From Chloroflexota bacterium (GTDB lineage: Bacteria; Chloroflexota; Dehalococcoidia; GIF9; UBA5620): DNA of 15,097 nucleotides. A model generated the notes under the pieces. It was not told the DNA's origin. It made no database searches and worked only from the letters and a program-made list of their open reading frames with translations. The stretch covers positions 1 through 15,097 of the forward strand of contig JAPLHH010000144.1 of assembly GCA_026389735.1 (NCBI GenBank), given 5' to 3'. Every line of letters starts with the position of its first letter. Positions within the stretch are counted from its first letter, which is position 1. Position numbers and translations under genes: made by a program. Below, in pieces: positions 6,539 through 14,272 of this stretch.

Positions 6539-7524
6539 ATGCCAAGAAAAGATTACTATGCAATTTTGGGTGTGGGTCGTAGCGCCCCTGAAAAGGAGAT
6601 AAAGCAGGCTTATCGGCGGCTTGCCCGCAGATATCATCCTGATGTCAACCCTGGGAACAAGTCGGCTGAGGCCAAGTTTAAGGAGATAAACGAGGCATAC
6701 GAGGTACTTTCCGACCCAGAAAAGCGGCAGAAGTATGACCGCTTTGGAGACCAGTGGCAGTATGCTGAGCAGTTTGCTAAAGCTGGGCAAGGGGCTCAAT
6801 GGGATTCCAGCAAGGGTGGCACCTATACCACCTTCGATTTTGGTGATTTAGGTGGAATCTTCGATGGCATCTTTCAGGGCTTTGGAACCGGCTCCGGCAC
6901 AGGTCGCCGATCAGGCAGAGCCAAGAGTGTGGAGCATCCTGTAGAGGTGACCCTGGAGGAAGCGTATCAGGGGACAAAACGTGTTTTGCAGGTTTGGAGT
7001 GATGAACCCTGTTCTGTGTGTGGTGGAACTGGTAGGTTCGCGATGGGGTGCGAAATAAGCCGTGCACTGCCTGTGGTGGCTCCGGCGTTATGAGGAAACC
7101 GAAGCGACTCGAAGTCAAGATCCCACCGGGGGTTAAAGATGGTTCAAAGGTTCGCATTGCCGGCCAAGGCAGCTTAAGCCCTGACGGAGTCAAAGGCGAC
7201 CTTTATCTGGTGGTGAAAATGTTGCCTCACAAGGTATTTGAGCGTAAGGATGATGACCTTCATGTCAAGGTTCCTGTTCCTCTGGGCACGGCGATGCTTG
7301 GTGGTGAGGTGCAAGTGCCGACACTTAAAGGCAAGGTAGCTCTTAGGATACCGCCGGAGGCTCAGAATGGCAAGGTGTTTCGGCTGGCTGGGCAAGGGAT
7401 GCCGCACCTTAACGACTCTTCACGAGGTGACATATTTGCTAAAGTGAATGTGGTGCTGCCGACAAAATTGACACCGCAGGAGAAACAACTTTTCGAGCAG
7501 TTACGGATGTATCGTCCTAATTAA
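6539..7524 (+). CDS. cbpA: CbpA-like DnaJ-family co-chaperone, frameshifted
   Basis: A second Hsp40, expected to stimulate a DnaK ATPase. The J domain (1-70, HPD at 33-35) is followed by a Gly/Phe-rich stretch, then C158-x2-C161-GGTG, a second PCTACGGSG motif, and a substrate-binding domain ending in LRMYRPN. There are only two CxxCxGxG motifs, against four in the DnaJ at 4221-5315. The frame breaks between the two: reading frame 6539-7093 runs into unrelated sequence after GGTGR, while the rest continues in another frame from 7048. Adding one G in the GG at 7035-7036 gives [19 protein letters not shown] and a 328-residue protein. The ATG at 6539 is preferred over GTG 6530 because of AAAGGTG upstream. 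First gene of the heat-shock operon. Either a sequencing error or a fresh mutation. Confidence 0.85.
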
Positions 7525-7559
7525 GTATTGCCATTGTATTCTTGAGGTGATAAGATATT

Positions 7560-7913
7560 ATGAATTCGGAGAGTTCAGAACCTAGATATGTAATAAGTGT
7601 TGCGGCTAGAATAGTCGGCATTGAGACGCACACTTTGCGCTATTATGAAAGAGTTGGCTTAGTGCAGCCATATCGTTCCAAAGGGAAAATTCGCTATTAT
7701 TCAGAAGTCGATATTGAGCATCTGCGTCATATTAAAACCTTGATGTGCGACTTGGGGATTAATCTGGCTGGGGTGGAGGTGGTGATTCGCATGGCGGAGA
7801 AAATGACAGAAATGCAGCGCCGGATTCAAGGAATGGAGTTTGAGATTGAGCAGCTTAGACAAGCTGAGACAGGGATAAAAAGAAAACTAAAAAAGGGAGT
7901 TAGCGATGGTTAA
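7560..7913 (+). CDS. hspR: MerR-family heat-shock repressor, HspR type
   Basis: HspR-type MerR proteins repress heat-shock operons and are often autoregulated, with DnaK as co-repressor in actinobacteria. The 117 residues open with YVISVAARIVGIETHTLRYY, a winged-helix MerR DNA-binding domain close in style to HspR (YxISVAAxLxGxHPQTLRxYE), followed by RYYSEVDIEHLRHIK and GINLAGVEVVIRMAE, which also match HspR. The C-terminal ~30 residues (KMTEMQRRIQGMEFEIEQL) form a coiled coil for dimerisation. No metal- or drug-binding cysteines are present. GAGGTGA at 7544-7550 gives a good ribosome binding site. It lies between cbpA and clp, so feedback control of its own operon is a natural inference. Confidence 0.82.
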   Translation: MNSESSEPRYVISVAARIVGIETHTLRYYERVGLVQPYRSKGKIRYYSEVDIEHLRHIKTLMCDLGINLAGVEVVIRMAEKMTEMQRRIQGMEFEIEQLRQAETGIKRKLKKGVSDG

Positions 7914-8187
7914 AGCAAAGACAGAACTGCAACCTGCTAAATGGCAGATTACGGCGACCACTATTCGCTGTGAATTAGTTGATGATTTTGTCACTATTAT
8001 GGTCAACAAGGATTGGTCGACTAAATGTGCTTGGTATAACAGGTATAAGCAAAAAGCTCTTGAGGACAAAAAACAGAAATTCGACAGGAAAATCAGGCTC
8101 AAGATGGAGAAATGTCAAGGGCCTGAATGCTCCTATGTTATGGGTTACAGAGATAAGCTTATTAAAGAGGAGTTTGGAGGAAAGTAA
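7906..8187 (+). CDS. Small cysteine-containing protein of unknown function in heat-shock operon
   Basis: I do not recognise this 93-residue protein. It begins within the last codons of hspR (8-base overlap) after an AGGGAG ribosome binding site and ends 9 bases before clp, so it is almost certainly translated as part of the operon. It has four cysteines: C22, C41 (KCAWYNRYK) and the pair C70/C75 in KCQGPECSYVMGY, which could bind a metal or respond to redox; this is inference. An N-terminal TATTIRCELVDDFVTIMV looks like beta strands and the middle (residues 45-68) is very Lys-rich and probably helical. There is no signal peptide or membrane segment. It may be an adaptor or partner of the chaperones it is made with, but nothing in the sequence proves this. 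Confidence 0.75.
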   Translation: MVKAKTELQPAKWQITATTIRCELVDDFVTIMVNKDWSTKCAWYNRYKQKALEDKKQKFDRKIRLKMEKCQGPECSYVMGYRDKLIKEEFGGK

Positions 8188-8196
8188 TAGAGACCT

Positions 8197-10643
8197 ATGA
8201 GACCGGAAAGATTTACTGAACAGGCGCAGGAAGTGTTAGCTTCTGCCTCACAGATTGCTTATGGTTTAAAGAATAGTCAGGTTGATGTGGAACATGTTCT
8301 GCTGGCCATGCTGAACCAGCGGGGTGGCGCAGTATCCGAGTTGTTGCGGAATTTAGGTGTAGACATAGCGGCTGTCAAAAGCCGCGTGGAAAGCGTCGTT
8401 GCCGCTTTTCCTAAAGTATCACATCAAACAGGTTCTCATGGTGCTATCCAGCTTTATCCTACACCCAGGTATGCCCGGTTGCTCGATATTGCTGAGCGCG
8501 AAGCCAATAGGCTCAACGATGAGTTTATCAGCGTTGAACATTTGCTGATTGCTATTGCTAGCGAAGATACTGGACAAGCGTCTACTATACTCAAGGAATT
8601 CAGTGTTGATAAAGAGAAGATTTACCTAGCAATGCAGAACGTACGCGGTGGCCACCGGGTTGACAGCCCAACCGCTGAGAGCAAGTATCGGTCCCTAGAG
8701 AAATATGGCCGTGACCTCACCGAGTTAGCTCGTCAAGGAAAACTCGACCCGGTGATTGGACGTGATGACGAGATAAAGCGGGTGATGCAGATATTAACTC
8801 GACGTACCAAGAATAACCCGGTTATTATCGGCGAGGCTGGTGTTGGCAAAACAGCTATTGCTGAAGGGTTAGCCCAGAAGATTGCGGCTGGTGATATCCC
8901 CGATTCTCTTAAGAACAAAAGAGTCGTTGCCTTGGATATGGGGTCGCTGGTTGCTGGCAGCAAGTTTCGTGGCGAGTTTGAGGAGAGGCTGAAAGCGGTT
9001 ATGGATGAGATTCGCCAGGCCAGCGGTGAGATTATCTTGTTCATAGATGAGATGCACACTGTAGTTGGTGCTGGAGCTGCCGAGGGGGCTATCGATGCCA
9101 GTAACATGTTGAAGCCGGCGTTAGCTCGTGGTGAACTCCAGTGCGTTGGGGCAACTACTCTGGATGAGTATCGGGAGCATATTGAGAAGGACAAGGCGCT
9201 GGAGCGAAGGCTGCAGCCTGTGCTTCTCGGTGAGCCGAGCGTTGAGGCGACTATAGAGATGTTACAAGTGCTACGTCCTAGGTATGAAGCCCATCACAAG
9301 ATAAAAATCGATGACTCTGCCCTCGTGGCTGCTGCCCGACTTAGCCAGCGTTATATCTCGGACAGGTTTTTGCCGGATAAGGCAATTGACCTTATTGATG
9401 AGGCAGCAAGTAAGTTGCGCATTGACATGGAAAGCAAACCACCGGATATCAAAGAGATAGATGCGAAGATAAAGTATCTGCAAGATGAGGAAGAGTCGGC
9501 CTCTCAGCGAGGAGATTATCAAAAAGCGGCTGAGTTAAGGTCTCAAAGGTTGCAGCTGGAACCGGAGCGTGATGGCAAGGAAGCTGAATGGCGCAAGGAG
9601 AAAAAGATTGATAGCGTTGTTGACGAGGAGACTATAGCTGAGTTGATTTCCAAATGGACGGGTATCCCGGTGTCTCGGATGCTGGAGGGTGAGGCTGAGA
9701 AGTTGCTTCACATGGAAGATAGGCTGCATGAGAGAATTGTAAATCAGGAAGAGGCGGTTTCAGCCATCTCTGAGGCTATCAGGAGAGGGCGAGCCGGGCT
9801 TAAAGATCCCAGGCGCCCCATAGGTAGTTTTATCTTCTTAGGGCCTACAGGTGTTGGTAAGACAGAGCTGGCCAAGGCACTGGCTAATTCCTCTTCGATG
9901 ATGAAGATGCCATGATTCGGCTAGATATGTCAGAATTCCAGGAGAAGCACACAGTATCTCGGCTCATTGGTGCTCCACCGGGATATGTGGGTTATGAAGA
10001 GGCAGGACAACTAACTGAAGCCGTGCGCCGTCGTCCGTTTCGGGTGATTCTTTTCGACGAGGTTGAGAAGGCGCATCCTGACGTTTTTAACATTCTGCTT
10101 CAGATATTGGAAGACGGCAGGTTGACTGATGGCCATGGTAGAACGGTTAATTTTAAAGATACCGTGGTGATAATGACGAGCAACTTGGGCACTCAGGAAT
10201 TTCAGCGTCAAGCCATTGGCTTTTCTCGCCAGGAGAAGAGTGAGCAACAGCGGCTGAGAGGTACCATAGAAACCGCTTTGAAACAGACCTTTCGTCCTGA
10301 ATTTCTGAACAGGATAGACGACATCATCATTTTCCAGCCACTGACTGAGGAGCACTTGAGGAAGATTGTTGACCTGTTGATTTTGGAAGTTGAGAAGCGT
10401 CTAGCTGATCGAAATATCAAATTAGAGCTGGATGATGAGGCAAAGGCCTGGCTGCTCAAGGAAGGCTATGAACCAGCCTACGGAGCTCGTCCGCTACGTC
10501 GGGCAATTCAGCGTTATGTGGAGAATCCTCTGTCCAGCCGAATATTGCAGGGCGAGATAAAGGATGGAGACACCGTGGTTGTTGGCGTTGAGGGGGATGT
10601 GCTAAGCTTTAGCACCAAAAAGAAAGTCAAGGCAGCTAAATAG
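8197..10643 (+). CDS. clpC: Class I Clp ATPase (ClpC/ClpB-like), frameshifted
   Basis: A ring ATPase that unfolds proteins, either for ClpP proteolysis (ClpC) or for disaggregation with DnaK (ClpB). It has Clp_N repeats (1-145), a first AAA domain with Walker A GEAGVGKT (212-219) and Walker B ILFIDE (280-285), a short middle region with a UVR-like stretch ([14 protein letters not shown], about 438-451), and a second AAA domain with GPTGVGKT (549-556). After A563 the frame breaks: from 9888 the sequence resumes as [16 protein letters not shown] in the next frame. One missing base at 9886-9887 explains it. The repaired length is 815 residues, typical of ClpC and shorter than ClpB (~860). The N-half resembles ClpB ([19 protein letters not shown]), while the short middle region and the ClpP-loop-like AIGFSRQ favour ClpC. 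Last heat-shock gene of the operon. Confidence 0.9.
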
Positions 10644-10644
10644 T

Positions 10645-11304
10645 ATGACAGACTCCTCTTTCAAAGATGCCGTAACTGCGAATGGAGAAGCCAGACAAGG
10701 TTGGTCCAAAAAGGACATTATAGTAAGTGTCCTATCCCTACTGCTTACTATCTCTCTTTGTGTTGTTGCTATTTACTACAAAAATTACCTATTAGATACG
10801 AGATATGTAGCAACTTATGGCCTTCTGGGCATGCTAGTTGCTGCCTTCCTTGGTGGAAGTGTTCTAAGCCTTATTGCAATACCTGTTCCCTATTGGCTTC
10901 TAGTATTTACTCTACCGTCTATCCTGGCACCTGAGTTGCGAATAGGAGCGCCAGTATTAGTAGGGCTAATATCGGGGTTTGGCGCTAGCTTGGGGCAATT
11001 GCTCACCTTTATGATTGGTCAGGGTAGCAAGGATCTCTCCCAGAAGCTCGCTTGTATGGTTAATAGAGGTTTGTATGACAGGGCCATAGCCTGGGCGCAA
11101 CGGCATGGTTCACTGGCTGTATTTGGTATGTCGGCCATAATAAATCCTTTCCATTTACCTATGACTCTTGCTATGGCGTCACTCCATTTCTCCGGATGGA
11201 AGTATTTCCTTTACTCTTTACTTGGCAACTTAGTTAAGAGCTCATTCATAGCATTTTGTGGCTATTTTGGGTTGACTTCGCTTTTCCACTTTCTGGGAAT
11301 CTAA
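10645..11304 (+). CDS. VTT/DedA-like membrane protein (first copy)
   Basis: A 219-residue integral membrane protein with about five or six hydrophobic segments, the first near residues 27-48. The layout, YGLLGMLVAAFLGGS followed by a proline-containing re-entrant hydrophobic stretch (LIAIPVPYWLL), a Gly-rich helix and a later INPFHLP turn, fits the VTT fold of the DedA/TVP38 group. Members of that group include lipid scramblases and transporters, but no substrate can be assigned here. The ATG is one base after the clp stop codon, so it may be read through from the heat-shock operon. A related protein is at 12732-13406. Family placement is by pattern and is moderately sure. Confidence 0.6.
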   Translation: MTDSSFKDAVTANGEARQGWSKKDIIVSVLSLLLTISLCVVAIYYKNYLLDTRYVATYGLLGMLVAAFLGGSVLSLIAIPVPYWLLVFTLPSILAPELRIGAPVLVGLISGFGASLGQLLTFMIGQGSKDLSQKLACMVNRGLYDRAIAWAQRHGSLAVFGMSAIINPFHLPMTLAMASLHFSGWKYFLYSLLGNLVKSSFIAFCGYFGLTSLFHFLGI

Positions 11305-11323
11305 GAAGGAATGTAATCAAGAA

Positions 11324-11890
11324 TTGCACATCGCTTTATTCTGTTTTGCTGGAATATCGCTTGGTGTAGTGAGCTGGCAATTGGCCGTCTGGTCTGGTGA
11401 GATTTCGCAAAAGAGCAAGAGATATAAGGCTGCTGTTGCCTGTGCCCAAAGGCTAGGCAAACCGTTGCTGGTAGCCGGTGGGCCGTGGGGTAACAGGAGA
11501 ATCCGTCGCTGGCTAAATATACCGGCGCACGGAGACGGTGATGTTTGTCTCGATATTGAGCGGTGTGCTTTAGGGGATCACCCTTACGGGGTTATTGCCG
11601 ACGTTACCCGGATTCCGTTCTGTGACAAAGTTTTTGGAGCCGTTTTTGCCAGTCACTTACTGGAACATCTGCCAACAATTGATCATGCCAAAAGAGCACT
11701 GGACGAGCTCAATAGAGTGGCAGAGGCTGTTTTTGTCGCCTATCCATCGAGGCAATCTATCGGAGCCTGGCTTCACCGCGGGCATAATCTCTGGGTTTGG
11801 CAAAAGGACAACGCGCTTTATCTCAAGCAAAGGGGTAATTCAGCAGGCGAGAAGGGGGCAAAGTATCCACTGGTTGACGTGGTTTGCTAA
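11324..11890 (+). CDS. Membrane-anchored class I SAM-dependent methyltransferase
   Basis: The 188-residue protein begins with one hydrophobic helix (residues 2-22), which would anchor it to the membrane, then a methyltransferase fold. The first SAM motif is atypical: PLLVAGGPWGN and, later, VCLDIE. The better-kept part is ADVTRIPFCDKVFGAVFASHLLEHL, matching the DxxxLPFxDxxFDxVxxxxxLEHL region of Methyltransf_11. The substrate is unknown. It starts with TTG at 11324; AGAAGGA is upstream but 13 bases away, so the start is uncertain. It lies 19 bases after the first VTT-like gene and 59 bases before the hydrolase-like gene, suggesting one operon. The C-terminus has no recognisable domain. Confidence 0.65.
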   Translation: MHIALFCFAGISLGVVSWQLAVWSGEISQKSKRYKAAVACAQRLGKPLLVAGGPWGNRRIRRWLNIPAHGDGDVCLDIERCALGDHPYGVIADVTRIPFCDKVFGAVFASHLLEHLPTIDHAKRALDELNRVAEAVFVAYPSRQSIGAWLHRGHNLWVWQKDNALYLKQRGNSAGEKGAKYPLVDVVC

Positions 11891-11949
11891 AGAGCTGCCT
11901 TGATGAAACTGCCTTCATAAAGGCCGGAAATGTCAACAAGGAACTGAAG

Positions 11950-12735
11950 ATGAGGAGTGTGCAGCAAACTTTGAGAGAAGAAGCCTATAGCTTGGCTGAG
12001 CAACTTTTTGAAAGTGAGGAGACGGCTAGTGACTTTGCTAAGCAGCTTTTGGATATTTGTGCTAGAGCTAAAGGCAAGGACTTCCTTATCGTTCATAATC
12101 CTGGTGGTTGGGGGCACGCCCAGTTTGACCAATGCCTGAAGTGGGAGAGAAGCATAGTGGCCGGAATTGAAGCTGTCATAGATGATATGGGATACAGTTC
12201 GTTCCTGACTCAGTACTTCCGCAGTGGCAAAGGTTGGTGGGAGCGGATGCGGGACTTAAGAGAGCAATTTCGCTTCTTTGCGTCTAAGGCAAGGATAATG
12301 GCAGCTTGGCTGCGATTTATCCTCAAGCATGTCAATAATATTAAAGTGATCTTGGTAGGGATAAGCCAGGGAGCTGCCTTCGGTAGTTCAGTTATGCGGC
12401 AGTTAGATGGACCTTATCCGGTCTATAGCATTGAATTAGGCTTTCCCTTCCAGTATAAATCATGGCGGATAATTACCGAGAGAACAATAGCGGTAGATAG
12501 TAATGGGGTTATCCCCGATGTCCTGGCGCAAGGGAATTTGAGAGTTGGAGCCAGGATCCTTATGGCTGCTCCTTTCAAATGGATGTGGCATCGTCTTAGG
12601 GGAAGACGGGTAGCGTTCGCGCATTGCGTCAGTGCTCCAGGGCACGAATACGACTGGGATAATCCTGAGATACAGAAGCCAATCAGAGATTTCCTTAAGA
12701 CTAATTTTGGCACTAAAAAGGTAGATACAGATTGA
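11950..12735 (+). CDS. Alpha/beta-hydrolase-like protein
   Basis: The 261 residues include a nucleophile elbow, GISQG, with Ser139, and a likely catalytic His232 in SAPGHEYDW. HNPGGWG near residues 39-45 may form the oxyanion-hole loop. A possible acid residue is in VDSNGVIPD. Together these suggest a serine hydrolase (esterase, lipase or thioesterase), with substrate unknown. There is no signal peptide, but the Trp/Arg-rich stretch PFKWMWHRLRGRR could bind membranes. The ATG at 11950 is chosen because AAGGA sits seven bases upstream; the open frame extends further back to a TTG at 11884 that overlaps the methyltransferase. The stop codon overlaps the start of the next gene by four bases. Confidence 0.65.
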   Translation: MRSVQQTLREEAYSLAEQLFESEETASDFAKQLLDICARAKGKDFLIVHNPGGWGHAQFDQCLKWERSIVAGIEAVIDDMGYSSFLTQYFRSGKGWWERMRDLREQFRFFASKARIMAAWLRFILKHVNNIKVILVGISQGAAFGSSVMRQLDGPYPVYSIELGFPFQYKSWRIITERTIAVDSNGVIPDVLAQGNLRVGARILMAAPFKWMWHRLRGRRVAFAHCVSAPGHEYDWDNPEIQKPIRDFLKTNFGTKKVDTD

Positions 12736-13406
12736 GCGCGAGGCAAGAGGAGCTTGGCGAACAGCATCAGGGGGTATTGACTGCCTCGCAAGAGTTGCTT
12801 TCTGAGCGTCCGCCCAACCGGTGGGCTATAGAGCATCTCCTGGTGGCGTGGCTCCGATTGAGAAAAGACCAGCTCATCAATGGGTTCTTGACTTTTTTGC
12901 CTGTGCTTTGCGTAATAGCTATTACGGTTGGCATTTTCCTCTACAGGGATGAAATAGTTGAATTTCGTAACTATGGCTATTTGGGTGCTTTCTTAGCTAA
13001 TCTGGTCTCCAACGCTAGTGTTTTCTTACCTGTGCCTGGTGGCTTGATAGTTGTTGCGCTTGGTGCTTTCTTGTCTCCGCTTCTGGTTGGCCTTGCTGCA
13101 GGGACAGGAGCTGCTATAGGCGAGATGAGCGGTTATGTATTGGGCTATAGCGGAAGGGTCGTTCTTAAGGACAACAAGGCATATGACAGGTCAGTTCTGT
13201 GGCTGAAAAAGTGGGGAGTTCTTACCATCTTCGTCTTTGCCGTAACGCCTTTGCCTTTTGACTTAGCGGCGATAGCCGCTGGCGCCCTGCGTTTTCCCGT
13301 GTGGAAGTTTTTACTTGCCTGTTGGGTAGGCAAGAGTTTATTATCTATAGCTGCAGCGCTGGCTGGAGCCTGGGGTTGGGAAATTGTGGTGCCATATCTT
13401 AGTTAG
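12732..13406 (+). CDS. VTT/DedA-like membrane protein (second copy)
   Basis: A 224-residue membrane protein. After a hydrophilic N-terminus of ~50 residues comes a first membrane helix, then YGYLGAFLANLVSNASVFLPVPGG, which is a good match to the VTT/DedA core, Gly-rich helices around GLAAGTGAAIGEMSGYVLGY, and a VTPLPFDLAAIAAGALRFP segment near the end. VTT proteins include lipid scramblases and proton-driven transporters; the role here is not known. It starts with TTG in a four-base overlap with the preceding stop codon (TTGA), so it is translationally coupled to the hydrolase-like gene. It is related in layout to the gene at 10645-11304 but diverged well beyond a recent duplication. Confidence 0.7.
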   Translation: MSARQEELGEQHQGVLTASQELLSERPPNRWAIEHLLVAWLRLRKDQLINGFLTFLPVLCVIAITVGIFLYRDEIVEFRNYGYLGAFLANLVSNASVFLPVPGGLIVVALGAFLSPLLVGLAAGTGAAIGEMSGYVLGYSGRVVLKDNKAYDRSVLWLKKWGVLTIFVFAVTPLPFDLAAIAAGALRFPVWKFLLACWVGKSLLSIAAALAGAWGWEIVVPYLS

Positions 13407-13445
13407 TGTTGTCCTTTCAGAAATGCTAAAGATGGAGGTAGGAAT

Positions 13446-13661
13446 TTGAACATGGGAGAACAAAGAAGCTGGCGGGTAGCCCTTCTTCTATCCCTCTTTC
13501 TTGGGTTCTTTGGCGCTGACCGTTTTTATATCGGCAGGACGCGCTCGGCGATTGTTAAGCTTCTTATCCTGGGAGGGTATGGTATCTGGTGGCTTAGCGA
13601 TTTCATCCTTATTGCCAGCGACTGGCGCAAGGATGCTTGGGGTCGGCCTCTAAAGCACTAA
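13446..13661 (+). CDS. TM2 domain-containing protein
   Basis: A 71-residue protein consisting of one TM2 domain: a membrane helix with LLSLFLGFFGADRFYIGR, a polar turn, then KLLILGGYGIWWLSDFILI as a second helix and a DWRKDAWGR tail. The LFLGxFGxDRFYxG and GIWxxxD signatures are well kept. The biochemical role of bacterial TM2 proteins is not established. A GGAGG site at 13434-13438 is ideally spaced (7 bases) from the TTG at 13446; an ATG two codons later at 13452 is the alternative. It ends the + strand run of membrane-related genes, 39 bases after the second VTT-like gene. Confidence 0.85.
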   Translation: MNMGEQRSWRVALLLSLFLGFFGADRFYIGRTRSAIVKLLILGGYGIWWLSDFILIASDWRKDAWGRPLKH

Positions 13662-13667
13662 CGTCGT

Positions 13668-13696
13668 TTGAGCTTCACTGAGCTTTTTGCTAGATT
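13668..13696 (+). promoter_or_regulatory. Promoter of tRNA-Ala, within a repeated 30-base element
   Basis: TTGAGC (13668-13673) and TAGATT (13691-13696) are separated by 17 bases and end 7 bases before the tRNA, which is the expected distance. Bases 13665-13694 recur with two mismatches at 15068-15097. Confidence 0.55.
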
Positions 13697-13703
13697 TATG
13701 TGC

Positions 13704-13776
13704 GGGGCTGTAGCTCAATTGGGAGAGCGTTTGACTGGCAGTCAAAAGGTAGTGGGTTCGAATCCCATCAGCTCCA
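13704..13776 (+). tRNA. tRNA-Ala (anticodon GGC)
   Basis: The 73 bases fold as a complete cloverleaf: 7-bp acceptor stem (GGGGCTG with CAGCTCC), 4-bp D stem, anticodon stem TTTGA/TCAAA with loop CTGGCAG, a 5-base variable loop, and a T arm with TTCGAAT. The anticodon at positions 34-36 is GGC, reading GCC alanine codons. The acceptor stem has the G3-U70 pair that identifies alanine tRNA, and the discriminator base is A. CCA is not encoded. Confidence 0.97.
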
Positions 13777-13780
13777 CTTT

Positions 13781-13803
13781 CTGTAAGCACAAAAGCTTAG
13801 CAG
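13781..13803. terminator. Weak hairpin between tRNA-Ala and the convergent membrane gene
   Basis: TAAGC (13784-13788) and GCTTA (13795-13799) form a 5-bp stem with a 6-base loop, extended by CTG/CAG across a one-base bulge. It lies just after the tRNA and just past the stop codon of the opposing gene. No U-tract follows, so this is weak evidence. Confidence 0.25.
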
Positions 13804-13810
13804 CCAAGGT

Positions 13811-14252
13811 TTACACTCTCTGGGTTTCGTGTTTCTTTCTTCTGATTATAGTAGCAATGCTACCCACTGTTCTGACTAAATAGGCAAGCGGGCAAACGAA
13901 AACTGCCATCATAAAGAAGAAAGGCTCATCCTCCAAGCCAGTTCTCTCCCAAAAGCCTTCACCAAACCACTGGATAAATGCCCCGTAAACGAGATTGTGC
14001 AAGAGCATACTTACGAGGATTCCTGCAGCGGCAGAGCCTGTCAATATTAGGAACTTTTTGAAGGTTCTGTCTAATTCTGCTTTCACTGCCAGAATTATCA
14101 GTGTTAGTCCTAATAAAAAGAAGACTAGGCTAGGAAAGATAACAAACCAAAAACTCACGTGCTGTTGACTCGCTATGAATGGCACACCCGCCACTAGAAC
14201 GAAAACTCCAACCAGTGCCCAGAATAAGTTTGTTTGTCACCTTCCTCTCCAT
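13811..14252 (-). CDS. Small multi-pass membrane protein of unknown function, 5' end probably frameshifted
   Basis: I do not recognise the family. The safely open part (start GTG at 14194, 127 residues) has three hydrophobic segments: FWFVIFPSLVFFLLGLTLII, LTGSAAAGILVSMLLHN, and FFFMMAVFVCPLAYLVRTV, with a basic tail RRKKHE. The same frame continues upstream as LFWALVGVFVLVVAGVPF, clearly another membrane helix, but contains no usual start codon before a stop at 14235-14233. An ATG at 14252 in the next frame gives MERKVTNK and would join this helix if one A in the AAACAAAC run (about 14227-14235) were extra. The likely intact protein has four helices and about 146 residues. It lies 20 bases after the methyltransferase stop codon, so the two are probably co-transcribed. 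Confidence 0.55.
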
Positions 14253-14272
14253 ATCCCTTACACTGGTCGTGC

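Noticed and set aside
6777..7193. - strand open frame of 138 codons across the cbpA frameshift
   Set aside because: It is antisense to cbpA. The sense-strand J-protein is recognisable on both sides of the break.
8733..9194. - strand open frame of 153 codons
   Set aside because: It is antisense to the first AAA domain of the Clp ATPase, with low-complexity composition.
11595..11903. Second + strand frame inside the anchored methyltransferase, considered as a frameshifted C-terminus
   Set aside because: The main frame carries the methyltransferase motifs without interruption, and the alternative end has no recognisable family sequence.
13668..13883. 71-residue + strand open frame containing GERLTGSQKVVGSNP
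   Set aside because: It is the translation of tRNA-Ala itself, a well-known type of spurious protein call.
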